From Glaciecola amylolytica (lineage in GTDB: Bacteria > Bacteroidota > Bacteroidia > Flavobacteriales_D > Crocinitomicaceae): a DNA stretch of 64,000 bases. The position numbers were made by a program, and so were the translations under genes. Shown here one piece after another: positions 34,866 through 43,332 of the stretch; positions within the stretch are counted from its first letter, which is position 1; the number at the start of each line of letters is the position of its first letter. The DNA lies in assembly GCA_003856375.1 (NCBI GenBank), contig CP034120.1, positions 62,001 through 126,000 of the forward strand, given 5' to 3'. The notes under the pieces were generated by a model, which made no database searches, was not told where the DNA came from, and saw nothing but the letters and a program-made list of their open reading frames with translations.

Positions 34866-34900
34866 GTTTCGAAGTTATAAATTATCTTCATTCAAGCTAA

Positions 34901-34915
34901 CTGTCAAATTGACAG
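34901..34915. promoter_or_regulatory. 15-bp palindrome in the FadL/rhomboid divergent promoter region
   Basis: CTGTCAA-A-TTGACAG is a perfect inverted repeat with a one-base centre, located between the divergent starts at 34865 and 34941. It looks like the binding site of a dimeric regulator, which is not identified. Confidence 0.5.
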
Positions 34916-34940
34916 AATAATAAGTTCGGACTAGTTGTTG

Positions 34941-35771
34941 ATGAAACGAGGTGTGAATCAGATGAAACAATTTTCAGGAAGGTCTGCGGAAGCCCTTATC
35001 TATCCTTTGCTTTTGGTACTTGTTTGCTGGACAATCTGGCTTCTTGAAAGAACTACCGGAGGCAGCGATTTGATCGAATGGGGAATCCGTCCGAGACATT
35101 GGAGCAGTTGGAAAGGGCTCTTCTTTATGCCATTATTACATGATCCGTATAATATCAAGCATATTTTGAATAACTCACTTCCGACCTATTTGCTGCTGGC
35201 TGCAGTCATTTATTATTACCGGGAGATTGCCCTGCGGGTTTTCCTCATTTCCTGGTTCGGAACCGGATTCATTGTCTGGTGGGTAGCTCAGGATAATGGA
35301 GCATATCACATCGGAATGAGCGGCGTGATCTATGCACTTTTCGGATTCCTGTTTATCTCCGGATTTTTCAGAAGAGTGAGAGCGCTTCAGGGAATTTCAC
35401 TGGCCGTGATATTTGTCTACGGAAGTATGATCTGGGGAATTTTCCCAATGGAACCATCGATTTCCTGGGAAGGACATTTCGGGGGGTTCGCGGTTGGGGT
35501 TTGTTTGGCGGTTGCATATCGGAAACACGGCCCTGTTCAGCCGAAATACCAATACGAGATTGAAAAAGAAATGGGAATTGAACCTCCCGATCTGGAAGGA
35601 ATGTGGAGACAAAATCAGGAAGAAATTGCTTACAGGCAATATTTGGAACAATTATACCGGGAACAGGCAAATCAATACGGTCCGCAGCCACCGGTTCGGA
35701 TCATTTATCACATTAACCCTTTGAAGAAGGTGGAAGAGGCAGAAAAACCTCCGGGCGATACTGAAAAATAA
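34941..35771 (+). CDS. Rhomboid family intramembrane serine protease
   Basis: A 276-residue membrane protein with about six hydrophobic helices. The catalytic Ser is in HIGMSGVIYALFGF (GxSG), the catalytic His in WEGHFGGFAVG, and the usual loop motif appears as HILNNSLPTYLLL. Rhomboids cleave transmembrane helices within the membrane. The C-terminal ~75 residues are hydrophilic and charged, facing the cytoplasm. ATG 34941 is used; ATG 34962 (MKQFSGRSAEA) is equally plausible. Its 3' end overlaps the convergent SixA-like gene by 59 bases. Confidence 0.9.
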   Translation: MKRGVNQMKQFSGRSAEALIYPLLLVLVCWTIWLLERTTGGSDLIEWGIRPRHWSSWKGLFFMPLLHDPYNIKHILNNSLPTYLLLAAVIYYYREIALRVFLISWFGTGFIVWWVAQDNGAYHIGMSGVIYALFGFLFISGFFRRVRALQGISLAVIFVYGSMIWGIFPMEPSISWEGHFGGFAVGVCLAVAYRKHGPVQPKYQYEIEKEMGIEPPDLEGMWRQNQEEIAYRQYLEQLYREQANQYGPQPPVRIIYHINPLKKVEEAEKPPGDTEK

Positions 35772-36225
35772 TTACTCCCGTTCCGCTGATGAGGTGATCC
35801 CACGATTCGAATGGAAAAGTGAGAGAGATCATTTCCGAAGTGCGCAGATGAATGGATTCCCCGGAAAGGTAACTGGCAAGCTGAGAAATTCCTTCATTGT
35901 GCCCGATAATGGTAACCGTTTTGTCGTCTTTCCCCATGTCTTCAATCACATCGAGAATTTGCCGGTGGGAACAGAGATAGAGTTTTTTACTGAACTCGAA
36001 ACTGAATTGTTCTGCCAGATGCTGACAAATAACAGATCTCGTTTGCTGCGTTCGGACAGCGCTGGAGCAAATGATCTTTCCGAGGGTAATGTGATGTGTC
36101 TGGAGGTAATTGCCGAGAACATTTGCCTGAGATACGCCTTTGTCGAGTAAAGCCCGGTCAAAATCATCACCTGAAGGTGAGACCTGATTGGTCTTTGCAT
36201 GCCGAATGAGGTGTAATGTTAACAT
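35713..36225 (-). CDS. SixA-like histidine phosphatase
   Basis: A 170-residue histidine phosphatase superfamily member: the phosphate-pocket RHA motif is in LTLHLIRHAKTNQ at residues 1-13, CSSAVRTQQT supplies the second Arg, and TIIGHNEGISQLASYL the second His. SixA dephosphorylates phosphohistidine proteins in signalling. I start at ATG 36225 because the family begins directly with the RHA strand; an upstream start (36279) would add an unconserved hydrophobic stretch. The last 20 codons overlap the rhomboid gene in antisense. Confidence 0.85.
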   Translation of the reverse strand: MLTLHLIRHAKTNQVSPSGDDFDRALLDKGVSQANVLGNYLQTHHITLGKIICSSAVRTQQTRSVICQHLAEQFSFEFSKKLYLCSHRQILDVIEDMGKDDKTVTIIGHNEGISQLASYLSGESIHLRTSEMISLTFPFESWDHLISGTGVIIFQYRPEVFLPLPPSSKG

Positions 36226-36331
36226 TTTTACGTAATTTCCAACCAATGGTAAAGATATGACGTTATGAATAAAAAACAAGCTTGAAGTTTCAACATTTTA
36301 TGTTGTTAGTGAATAATTTGAACCCGGGTAA

Positions 36332-36907
36332 ATGCAAGTAACCAAACAGATATTATTGGGATCTGCAGAGAATGATAGACGCTCGCAAAAGCTGCTCTAC
36401 GAGTATTGCTATAGGCAGTTTATTCGTCTGTGTCTGAGATATTATACCAATCATGAAGATGCCAGACATGCATTGAATAATGGGTTCCTGAAAATTGTGA
36501 ACGGCTTGCAGAATGTAGATCTGGATGAACTGAACTTCCCGGCCTGGGCGAAGCGGATTATTGTAAATACCCTGATTGATGAGTATCGGAAGAATAAAAA
36601 TCACAATCAGATAATTGTAGCGAAAGAAACTGAAGGAGAATTGGCATACGCGGCTGAAAAAGTCGAAAATGAAGGAGCATTGGAATTAAGTTATCAGGAA
36701 GTTCTTGATTTATTGAAAACCATTCCGCCGATTTCTGCTCACGTGTTTACACTGTATATCATTGACGGGTACAGCCATAAAGAAATTGGTGACCTGCTTG
36801 AAATTACGGAAGGAACATCGAAATGGCATCTTTCAACCGCAAGAAAATTACTTAGAGAACGGCTTGAAATGATGGAAAACAGACATGAAAAACGCTTTGT
36901 GATATGA
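36332..36907 (+). CDS. ECF-type RNA polymerase sigma factor
   Basis: A 191-residue sigma-70 family protein of the extracytoplasmic-function type. Region 2 spans residues ~22-85 (YRQFIRLCLRYYTNHEDARHA, then FPAWAKRIIVNTLIDEYRK) and region 4 spans ~120-180 (LDLLKTIPPISAHVFTLYII, then YSHKEIGDLLEITEGTSKWH). It would direct transcription of a small regulon. The next gene overlaps by ATGA (36904-36907) and encodes a membrane-anchored protein expected to act as its anti-sigma factor. Confidence 0.92.
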   Translation: MQVTKQILLGSAENDRRSQKLLYEYCYRQFIRLCLRYYTNHEDARHALNNGFLKIVNGLQNVDLDELNFPAWAKRIIVNTLIDEYRKNKNHNQIIVAKETEGELAYAAEKVENEGALELSYQEVLDLLKTIPPISAHVFTLYIIDGYSHKEIGDLLEITEGTSKWHLSTARKLLRERLEMMENRHEKRFVI

Positions 36908-38142
36908 AATATTCAAATCGACATATTAGCGACGACGAACTGGATCAACTGTTCAGAGATGCACATGCTGCCGAAGGACAGGAACCTCTTTTCGTTCCGG
37001 AATTCTGGACGGAGATGGAAGCGATGCTGCCTGCTGAGAAAAAAAGAGGCGCATTTATTCCGTGGATTTCAGTTGCAGCGACTCTCTTGCTGGTGCTTGG
37101 TTTGATTTTTTATCCGATCGGAAAACCCCGAATTGCACGCCTTGAGAACAATCAAACGACTTTAGCGAAAGATAACGAAACAAATAAGGAAAATACACCG
37201 GAACACATATCTGAAACAACTCATACGGAATCGATCATTGAAAACGCACATGCAACTGCTGAATCTTCTGTTCAGGTGAACAGAACCAGAGATCATTCAA
37301 GAATCCGTACTGGAAACAAACCGGTTCAAACCAATCAAAACCGGAATCTGACAACCGAACAAAACCGAATCTTGGAAAAAGAAGAACCTGTTCAACCTCT
37401 TAAGGACGAATCTTTGGCTAATAATCCGGATCCTTCGGAAACAAATCCAATTGATTCGGCGGATGAAGATACAGCCTTCGAACCTTTGGGAACAAAAGAA
37501 TTTGTAGCAGATAACAATAAAGACATAGATCCGCTTCGCAAAACGAAGAGAAATCAGGATGAAAACTCCTGGTATGTGGAGCTTGGGCCAACTATCGGGC
37601 AATCTCCTTATTTGTCTCCGGATCAGAAACGAAACGTCGTTGGCGGAGTAGTGCTTGGTGGTGGTTATACCAAAAAGATCGAGAGAACCTTTGTAAGTTT
37701 CGGGTTGCAAGCCAGAATGGAAGGTTTCGGAGGTTTGAACTACCGGGAAAGCAATTTTTCTGAGAATATGGTACGCACCGTTTCTGTGAAGCAATTGTAT
37801 TCATTGGAATTGCCTTTGCGTTTCGGATTTGTTTTCCAGCGATCAGAAATATCATTCAGCGCTGTGCCGGGTGTTCAGTTGTTTATTCACGGAAAAGAGC
37901 AAATTACCCAAAATCAGGTCGTTCAGCGTCAGGGAAATTATACAGGAAAAGTGGAACACTCCAACTCCATGACCATGGAATTCGGGTTTCAATATTACTA
38001 CCATTTGTCACCAAAATATAGTATCGGGGCAAAATTCCATGCAGATGTTCTGAGACCGTTCCATACAGATTATTATTTGGGCAAATCGGCAGGACTTCCT
38101 TTAAACGGACAATTTGTGATAAGAAGAACATTCTCGAAGTAA
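36904..38142 (+). CDS. Single-pass membrane protein with C-terminal outer-membrane-like beta domain (putative anti-sigma partner)
   Basis: A 412-residue protein in three parts: an acidic N-terminal ~46 residues (HISDDELDQLFRDA, cytoplasmic if anti-sigma-like), one transmembrane helix (about 51-70, FIPWISVAATLLLVLGLIFY) and a Q/N/T/E-rich linker to ~residue 215. The last ~195 residues look like a porin-family beta-barrel (WYVELGPTIGQSPY, GGVVLGGGYTKKIE, LELPLRFGFVF, MEFGFQYYYHLS). The start overlaps the sigma-factor stop (ATGA), so the two are co-translated. Anti-sigma function is inferred from position and topology; barrel and inner-membrane anchor in one chain is unusual and might span the periplasm. 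Confidence 0.7.
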   Translation: MKYSNRHISDDELDQLFRDAHAAEGQEPLFVPEFWTEMEAMLPAEKKRGAFIPWISVAATLLLVLGLIFYPIGKPRIARLENNQTTLAKDNETNKENTPEHISETTHTESIIENAHATAESSVQVNRTRDHSRIRTGNKPVQTNQNRNLTTEQNRILEKEEPVQPLKDESLANNPDPSETNPIDSADEDTAFEPLGTKEFVADNNKDIDPLRKTKRNQDENSWYVELGPTIGQSPYLSPDQKRNVVGGVVLGGGYTKKIERTFVSFGLQARMEGFGGLNYRESNFSENMVRTVSVKQLYSLELPLRFGFVFQRSEISFSAVPGVQLFIHGKEQITQNQVVQRQGNYTGKVEHSNSMTMEFGFQYYYHLSPKYSIGAKFHADVLRPFHTDYYLGKSAGLPLNGQFVIRRTFSK

Positions 38143-38158
38143 GTTCGCAAAGTATTTC

Positions 38159-38166
38159 TATATTTG
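38159..38166 (+). promoter_or_regulatory. -7 box (TATATTTG) of the following T9SS gene
   Basis: Exact TAnnTTTG match, 16 bases upstream of ATG 38183. Confidence 0.5.
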
Positions 38167-38182
38167 TTGAAACTACTTTAAA

Positions 38183-39259
38183 ATGAAACATTTGCTACTT
38201 CCTTTTTTGGCTTTAAGTACTTTTTCTTTTGGCCAGGTTACCCTAACTGATCAGCATTTTGCCGGACCCGGAGAATCATATGTTTTCAGTACTTTGACCG
38301 ATCCGACAATTGATTATGCCACAACGGGCACGAATCACACATGGGATTTCTCTATGTTGGTTCCTCAGGATCAACGAAGTTTGATCACTAACCCGATGAG
38401 TCAGGTAACAGGATTGTCTTCTTTGACATTCGGAAGTTTTGCTCCTGCACCTTATAAAGCAAGTTATTTTAATGCAACAACCGATTTGCCGATTGCTCAG
38501 GCTTCGTCTATTTTGCCGGTTCAAATTGATGAGTTGAACCAGTTTTCCAAAAAAACAACTTCGGCAATTACCTCTATCGGTTACGAAATCGTGAGCAGCG
38601 GCCAGGGAATTGGTTTCCGTTCCGATACCATTGAAACGCGCTACGAACTTCCTTTGACTTACGGAGATAATTACGAATCGAGAGGATACACGAACATTGA
38701 TTTGAACCCGATTTACGATGCAAAATGGAGACAACACCGTCACCGTGTGAGCAGCGTAGATGGTTGGGGAACGGTAAAAACTCCTTTCGGACAGTTTGAT
38801 GCTATCCGGATTCATCATGTGATTGACGAATTGGATTCCATTTACATTGCCTTCAATGGTTTCACTATGTGGCTTCCGGTTGCAGTTCCCTTAACACACG
38901 AATATGAATGGAGATCAACTTCCGATAAAGAAGCAGTGATGCGCATTCGTACCAACGAAATTTTAGGAAATGAAACCGTAACTGCGGTAGAATACAGAGA
39001 TAATTTCAATGGATTGGGGCTTACTGAAAGCACTGTTTCCGTTCAGTTTTATCCGAATCCTGTTACAACTGAATTGTATGTTTCTACTGCAGAATTGGCG
39101 CAAAACTTCTTTATCGTAGATAATTCCGGCCGTGTTTGGAAGCAAATTCCGGCAACGTCAAAAGAACAGGTTCTGGATGTTTCAGAATTGGCATCCGGTT
39201 CTTATTCCTTAGTAGTTGTATTTACTTCCGGATATACTGCACAGAAATTCGTTAAATAA
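38183..39259 (+). CDS. Secreted protein with type A T9SS sorting domain
   Basis: A 358-residue protein with signal peptide (ending LSTFSFGQ). The bulk (residues ~20-275) has no domain I can name; it reads like a beta-rich fold (TGTNHTWDFSMLVPQDQRS, RYELPLTYGDNYESRGY) that is common to Bacteroidota secreted proteins. The last ~75 residues (SVQFYPNPVTTELYV to the tail YTAQKFVK) are the type A sorting domain for export by T9SS and attachment through its system of C-terminal cleavage. It has its own promoter and is followed directly by RNase P RNA. Confidence 0.82.
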   Translation: MKHLLLPFLALSTFSFGQVTLTDQHFAGPGESYVFSTLTDPTIDYATTGTNHTWDFSMLVPQDQRSLITNPMSQVTGLSSLTFGSFAPAPYKASYFNATTDLPIAQASSILPVQIDELNQFSKKTTSAITSIGYEIVSSGQGIGFRSDTIETRYELPLTYGDNYESRGYTNIDLNPIYDAKWRQHRHRVSSVDGWGTVKTPFGQFDAIRIHHVIDELDSIYIAFNGFTMWLPVAVPLTHEYEWRSTSDKEAVMRIRTNEILGNETVTAVEYRDNFNGLGLTESTVSVQFYPNPVTTELYVSTAELAQNFFIVDNSGRVWKQIPATSKEQVLDVSELASGSYSLVVVFTSGYTAQKFVK

Positions 39260-39262
39260 GCG

Positions 39263-39270
39263 TAACTTTG
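39263..39270 (+). promoter_or_regulatory. -7 box of rnpB (TAACTTTG)
   Basis: Exact TAnnTTTG match starting one base after the preceding stop codon; the predicted transcription start coincides with the first base of the P1 stem of RNase P RNA. Confidence 0.7.
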
Positions 39271-39274
39271 TACC

Positions 39275-39676
39275 AGCAAGCCGACTGTCGCTTTCCGCTT
39301 TGGCGGAGGGAGGAAAGTCCGGGCAGCATAGAGTAACCGTGCTTCCTAACAGGAAGGATTCGTTCGTCTTTGGCGGACGGGTACAGAAAGTGCAGCAGAA
39401 AATAAACCGCCTCAACTTGCTTGCAATTTGAGGTAAGGGTGAAAAGGTGAGGTAAGAGCTCACCGTTCCGGTGGTGACATTCGGAAGCTAGGTAAACCTC
39501 ACGGGCTGAAAGATCATGTAAACCAAGCGAGTAGGGCTGCTCGTTCTCTTCCGTTTCGACGGATGCTTGGAGGGTAGATCGATAGATGCTGACGGTGACG
39601 TCAGTACCAGATAAATGACAGTCAGTTTCGGAAATGAATTTTTCGGAATGTACAGAACCCGGCTTATGCCTTGCTT
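39275..39676 (+). ncRNA. rnpB: RNase P RNA (bacterial type A)
   Basis: The ~400-nt RNA has the universal 5' core GGAGGAAAGTCCGGGC (near 39308-39324) and the 3' core ACAGAACCCGGCTTA (39653-39667), plus GGGTGAAAAGGTGAGGTAAGAG in the middle. The ends AGCAAG..GCCG and CGGC..CTTGCT pair as P1. It processes the 5' end of pre-tRNA with the RnpA protein. A T run after the gene acts as terminator. Its last ~12 bases overlap the end of the convergent 159-residue gene. Confidence 0.95.
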
Positions 39677-40143
39677 TTTTGAAGATCTTTTTTATAAGCT
39701 CTTTTGTGTTCCATAATCACCGTTTCGATGGTTCCGCCCTGCATCGGTTTTCCGCACAGAATGGTGTGATACTGAACTCCGTCAAACTTAAATTTGAGAA
39801 AAGTAACCGATAAACCCAAAAGGGAAAAGGAGCGCGCTTTTTTGATGCAGATAAATTCCAGAACGAAAGAACGTTCGGATAGCAATTTGAGAATCACCAC
39901 ATCGTTTTTAATATAACCTGTAGCAAGTGTTACCCGGATGATCTTTACCCAAATGGTAAAAACAATTGCGAGGCATATAGTTGTTACTAACGGAAATGAA
40001 AAATGATTGGTCATTTGAATCGAAATTCCCACAAACAAAGCGCTCAATAATAAGTACAAAATGACAAGCAAACTGAATGTTTGCTTTCTGTTGTCTGGGT
40101 TTAGTAGTATTCGATCCGCATTGAGTAGTACGGTAGAATTCAT
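39664..40143 (-). CDS. Small membrane protein of unknown function
   Basis: A 159-residue protein with two hydrophobic helices (about residues 23-42, FSLLVILYLLLSALFVGI, and 48-72, FPLVTTICLAIVFTIWVKII) followed by a soluble basic domain with strand-like segments, reminiscent of small two-helix PH-like proteins, though no signature is firm. The stop codon lies inside the 3' end of rnpB on the opposite strand. It appears to be a single-gene unit. Confidence 0.65.
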   Translation of the reverse strand: MNSTVLLNADRILLNPDNRKQTFSLLVILYLLLSALFVGISIQMTNHFSFPLVTTICLAIVFTIWVKIIRVTLATGYIKNDVVILKLLSERSFVLEFICIKKARSFSLLGLSVTFLKFKFDGVQYHTILCGKPMQGGTIETVIMEHKRAYKKDLQKSKA

Positions 40144-40233
40144 AATAGTAGCGTGAAGTTTGCTTAAATGTAAGGCAAAATTAAATTAACAATCAAAATT
40201 TTAACAAATTAATTTTGAGTTACTTAGTCTAAA

Positions 40234-41091
40234 TCACTGAATTTCAAGTGTGCGGATTAGGAAATTTGGCTGAATCGTTTTGAAGGTTGAAAGCTGATTC
40301 CGGTTCGATGCAATCTGGTATTGAAAACGACTGTAGAACTCAATGAATTGCTCGGAAGCAACTTTGTTTCTGCTGTATTTGTAAAGACTGACACTGGTAA
40401 AATTTGTCATGAACCGTTGTTTTTCAACCAGGTAATAAAAGCAATTGTCCTGATTGAAATGAATGTCTTTTTCGGAAAGCTTTGCAAGCTGATCCAGGGT
40501 GTAAATTCCGTATTTGGAACCGGGAGAATGATTTGTTTTATTGATCCGGACGAATTTCTCAGTCTTTTTGAGCTTCATCAGGTAAGAACTGAGGTTCGAC
40601 TTCACTTCTATTTTTGGCCTGATACTGTCTTTGTTCAGCTTATTCCAATTCAAAGGAATGCAAGTAGCACTTGAATCTTTTTTGGTCGTTAAAATAAGCG
40701 GATTGTGACACAAGGGAACCCACAGATGGTGATTGTTGTTGAACTGGCGGTCCATATTTCTGAAATAGGAGTGGCCTTTCAGCTGACTGAACAAACTCTG
40801 ATTGTACAAATCTTCTCTCAGACTGTCGGATGAAAGCAAGAGCACATCAATTCCGGTGTTGAACTTGTTTTTCTGGATGGATTTCGCAATTTCCTCCTGT
40901 GTTTGGTAAATGACCTGAACAGAAATATGTTTGGATTGTTCAAACTCACGGATAATCGAACTGTCTCCCGGACAATAAGCATCTGTGTACACAATGATCT
41001 TTTCGTGTACGCTCGGTTTTGCCTCGTCCAGCACACAAGAGTTCAGAGCTAAAAAAAAACCCGAAAAAAGGATGCAAATCTTCCAATTCAT
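40234..41091 (-). CDS. Lipoprotein resembling a periplasmic solute-binding protein
   Basis: A 285-residue protein with a lipobox (LALNSCVL near residue 19). The mature start EKIIVYTDAYCPGDSSIIRE, followed by HISVQVIYQTQEEIAKSIQ and GIDVLLLSSDSL, follows the beginning of iron-type solute-binding proteins (KVTVYSSRH.., then TGIKV.. and ..ADVLI). The later domain is divergent. No permease or ATPase genes lie nearby, so if it binds a ligand it is an orphan component or a sensor. Function is unassigned. Confidence 0.6.
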   Translation of the reverse strand: MNWKICILFSGFFLALNSCVLDEAKPSVHEKIIVYTDAYCPGDSSIIREFEQSKHISVQVIYQTQEEIAKSIQKNKFNTGIDVLLLSSDSLREDLYNQSLFSQLKGHSYFRNMDRQFNNNHHLWVPLCHNPLILTTKKDSSATCIPLNWNKLNKDSIRPKIEVKSNLSSYLMKLKKTEKFVRINKTNHSPGSKYGIYTLDQLAKLSEKDIHFNQDNCFYYLVEKQRFMTNFTSVSLYKYSRNKVASEQFIEFYSRFQYQIASNRNQLSTFKTIQPNFLIRTLEIQ

Positions 41092-41117
41092 AATGACCCA
41101 AAGATAGTGGTATTTTG

Positions 41118-41125
41118 TACTTTTG
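41118..41125 (+). promoter_or_regulatory. -7 box (TACTTTTG) of the HEAT-repeat gene
   Basis: Exact TAnnTTTG match, 15 bases upstream of the GTG start. Confidence 0.5.
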
Positions 41126-41140
41126 TAAAAAAATAATCAG

Positions 41141-41719
41141 GTGTCGAAAAGCAATTTGAATAAGCAGGAAAAATTAAAGATCAATCAACTCATTGGTGAT
41201 TTACAGAGCAAGGATGAATTAAAAATTGCCGGAGCAATCAAGGCTTTTGCAGTTCATGGTCATGCAACAATTATTGAACCGCTTATTGCAGTTTGGAGAT
41301 CCGGTTTGTCAGCTGAAAATGAAGCTTTAGTGATGGATTTGCTGCAGAGCTTGAAAGATACTCCATCGATCGAACCTTTGATGGAAGCATTTAAAACCCC
41401 TGACAATCGTCCGCTTCAACGAAAATTGCTCAGCACATTCTGGAATTCCAAATTGGATTTCTCAGACTATCTGGCTGATTTTGTTCTTTTTGGAATTGAA
41501 GGAGACTTTCTGGATGCATTGGAAACCATCACAGTGGTAGAAAACTTTGAAACAGTTGCTCCTGAATCCGCTATTTTGGAATCACAATTATTGCTGACGG
41601 AATATTTCGGGCAAACCGAAGGCCGTGATGAGCAAAAAGATGCTATCCTGACGGATCTGGCTTTGTTACTGAAAGATTTCTCTGATCTGGAAGGAACGGA
41701 CGATCTGTACTTAGAATAA
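41141..41719 (+). CDS. HEAT-repeat-like protein
   Basis: A 192-residue acidic all-helical protein starting at GTG 41141 (no ATG fits before the first helix). Paired helices such as AIKAFAVHGHATIIEPLIAV, ALVMDLLQSLKDTPSIEPLM and LADFVLFGIEGDFLDALETI follow the HEAT pattern. Such proteins usually scaffold protein-protein contacts. A promoter box lies close upstream. Its last 9 bases overlap the convergent dNK gene. Confidence 0.75.
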   Translation: MSKSNLNKQEKLKINQLIGDLQSKDELKIAGAIKAFAVHGHATIIEPLIAVWRSGLSAENEALVMDLLQSLKDTPSIEPLMEAFKTPDNRPLQRKLLSTFWNSKLDFSDYLADFVLFGIEGDFLDALETITVVENFETVAPESAILESQLLLTEYFGQTEGRDEQKDAILTDLALLLKDFSDLEGTDDLYLE

Positions 41720-42325
41720 TCCGTTTATTTCGGCGTCAATTGACTGAATGATTTTACCCAAATCTTCCTGGTTTTCAGGGAAGCGGTTATTGTCTACGTC
41801 AATGATCAGCAACTTCCCGTTGTCGTAAGTGGAGATCCATGCTTCGTATCGCTCATTTAAGCGCTTCAAATAGTCCAAACGGATACTTTCTTCATAATCT
41901 CTTCCGCGTTGCTGGATTTGATTTACCAAAGTAGGCACAGATGCTCTGAGGTAAATTAAAAGATCCGGTGCGGAAACGAATGAGTCCATTAAGTTGAACA
42001 AAGAAAAGTAGTTTTCAAAGTCGCGGGTGGTCATCAACCCCATAGAATGTAAGTTCGGAGCAAAAATGAAGGCATCTTCATAAATGGTACGATCCTGAAT
42101 CACGTGATTCTTGCTGTTTTTGATTTCCTGAATTTGTGTAAACCGCGAATTCAGATAGTAGATCTGCAAATTGAAAGACCAACGCTGCATGTCTTCGTAG
42201 AAATCATTGAGATAGGCATTGTGCTCAACATCCTCAAAATGAGTCTCCCATCCGTAATGTTTTGCCAACATTTTAGTGAGGGTTGTTTTTCCTGAACCTA
42301 TATTTCCTGCTACTGCGATATGCAT
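41711..42325 (-). CDS. Deoxynucleoside kinase
   Basis: A 204-residue dNK-family kinase: P-loop GNIGSGKTTLTKML at residues 7-20, VIQDRTIYEDAFIFA (DRx motif, substrate and catalytic residues), LRASVPTLVNQIQQRGRDYE (lid Arg residues). It phosphorylates deoxynucleosides in the salvage route (dAdo/dGuo type is common in Bacteroidota; base preference cannot be read here). It overlaps the HEAT-repeat gene by 9 bases at the 3' ends. Confidence 0.88.
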   Translation of the reverse strand: MHIAVAGNIGSGKTTLTKMLAKHYGWETHFEDVEHNAYLNDFYEDMQRWSFNLQIYYLNSRFTQIQEIKNSKNHVIQDRTIYEDAFIFAPNLHSMGLMTTRDFENYFSLFNLMDSFVSAPDLLIYLRASVPTLVNQIQQRGRDYEESIRLDYLKRLNERYEAWISTYDNGKLLIIDVDNNRFPENQEDLGKIIQSIDAEINGLF

Positions 42326-42516
42326 AATTGATTGAGTTTTTTGGGGCTGACTAAATTACAAAATATGGCTACATAATCCGCGGATTGTTCAAAAAATAAT
42401 TGCCCCTGTGTAATTACCTGAATTGAAGTGACGGATGGATGAAACAAACGATTGGTTATTGCTTGAGAGACGAAATTGCGAATACCGAATGGAAAATGTT
42501 TTTAACCGGGAATTGA

Positions 42517-43332
42517 CTATTTAACCATCCTGAAGCACCACAACTTCTTTTGAGTCTGAATATACAAACGATCGCCCGAAACTTCCATTTTGACGATATC
42601 CGAATCGATCAGTGAATCGCCGGTGAAAAACACGGAAACAACTTCCGAATTGATATCGAGGGTTTGAATGTTCTTTCCTTCTGCTACTAAAAAATAATCC
42701 TGGATAGGATAAATAGGCTTGTTGGGAGGAAGCGTGGCGACATCAATGAAATTCCCGAATTGATCAAACCAGGCCACCTGATTGATCTCGTCAAACAAAT
42801 ACAGGCGATTATCGATTTCCTGCATATTGACGATGGATTTCATGTCCAATAAGCCTTTTACGTTTTGCACCTGCTGCCCCTGACCGTTTCGAAGGGTGAT
42901 GAGTTCTATTTTTGAATTCGGTTCGTCGTAGACCCAAATCCGGTCCGTTTGAATCGATGCGCTCATACTGGCTGCCAGACTCACGTTCAGATCGCTCAGG
43001 TTGATGCATTCGCCCTGCAAAGCCAAAGCATTGTCCAGAAAGCAAATGCGTTGCTGATCTTCCGAAAATAAGGCAATTTTAAGCGGATTCTGAGCATCGA
43101 TCTTGTGAATGGTTCCCAAGGACTTGAAACTTTCCTGCAGCATCATTTGTCCTTTCGCATCCCGTTTCTGAATGCTTTGATTCTGATAAATAATACTTTG
43201 CTGAATCGGATCAATATCCCAGATTGCCATCGGATCGATTTCCAGTGACCACAGCTCTTTCCAGTTTTGTTGCTGAGAATAACCGGTAGTGAAAAGAAGC
43301 AAACAGAAGAAACTAAAAATGAATCTAAGCAT
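42517..43332 (-). CDS. Secreted beta-propeller-like protein
   Basis: A 271-residue protein starting MLRFIFSFFCLLLFTTGYSQ, a signal peptide. The rest repeats short strands with aromatic-charged patterns (NRLYLFDEINQVAWFDQFGN, DRLYIQTQKKLWCF) like the blades of a beta-propeller. I start at ATG 43332, which overlaps the end of the GH3 gene by 8 bases; an upstream start at 43383 would place the signal peptide internally. It is co-transcribed with the GH3-family gene. No named family. Confidence 0.65.
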   Translation of the reverse strand: MLRFIFSFFCLLLFTTGYSQQQNWKELWSLEIDPMAIWDIDPIQQSIIYQNQSIQKRDAKGQMMLQESFKSLGTIHKIDAQNPLKIALFSEDQQRICFLDNALALQGECINLSDLNVSLAASMSASIQTDRIWVYDEPNSKIELITLRNGQGQQVQNVKGLLDMKSIVNMQEIDNRLYLFDEINQVAWFDQFGNFIDVATLPPNKPIYPIQDYFLVAEGKNIQTLDINSEVVSVFFTGDSLIDSDIVKMEVSGDRLYIQTQKKLWCFRMVK

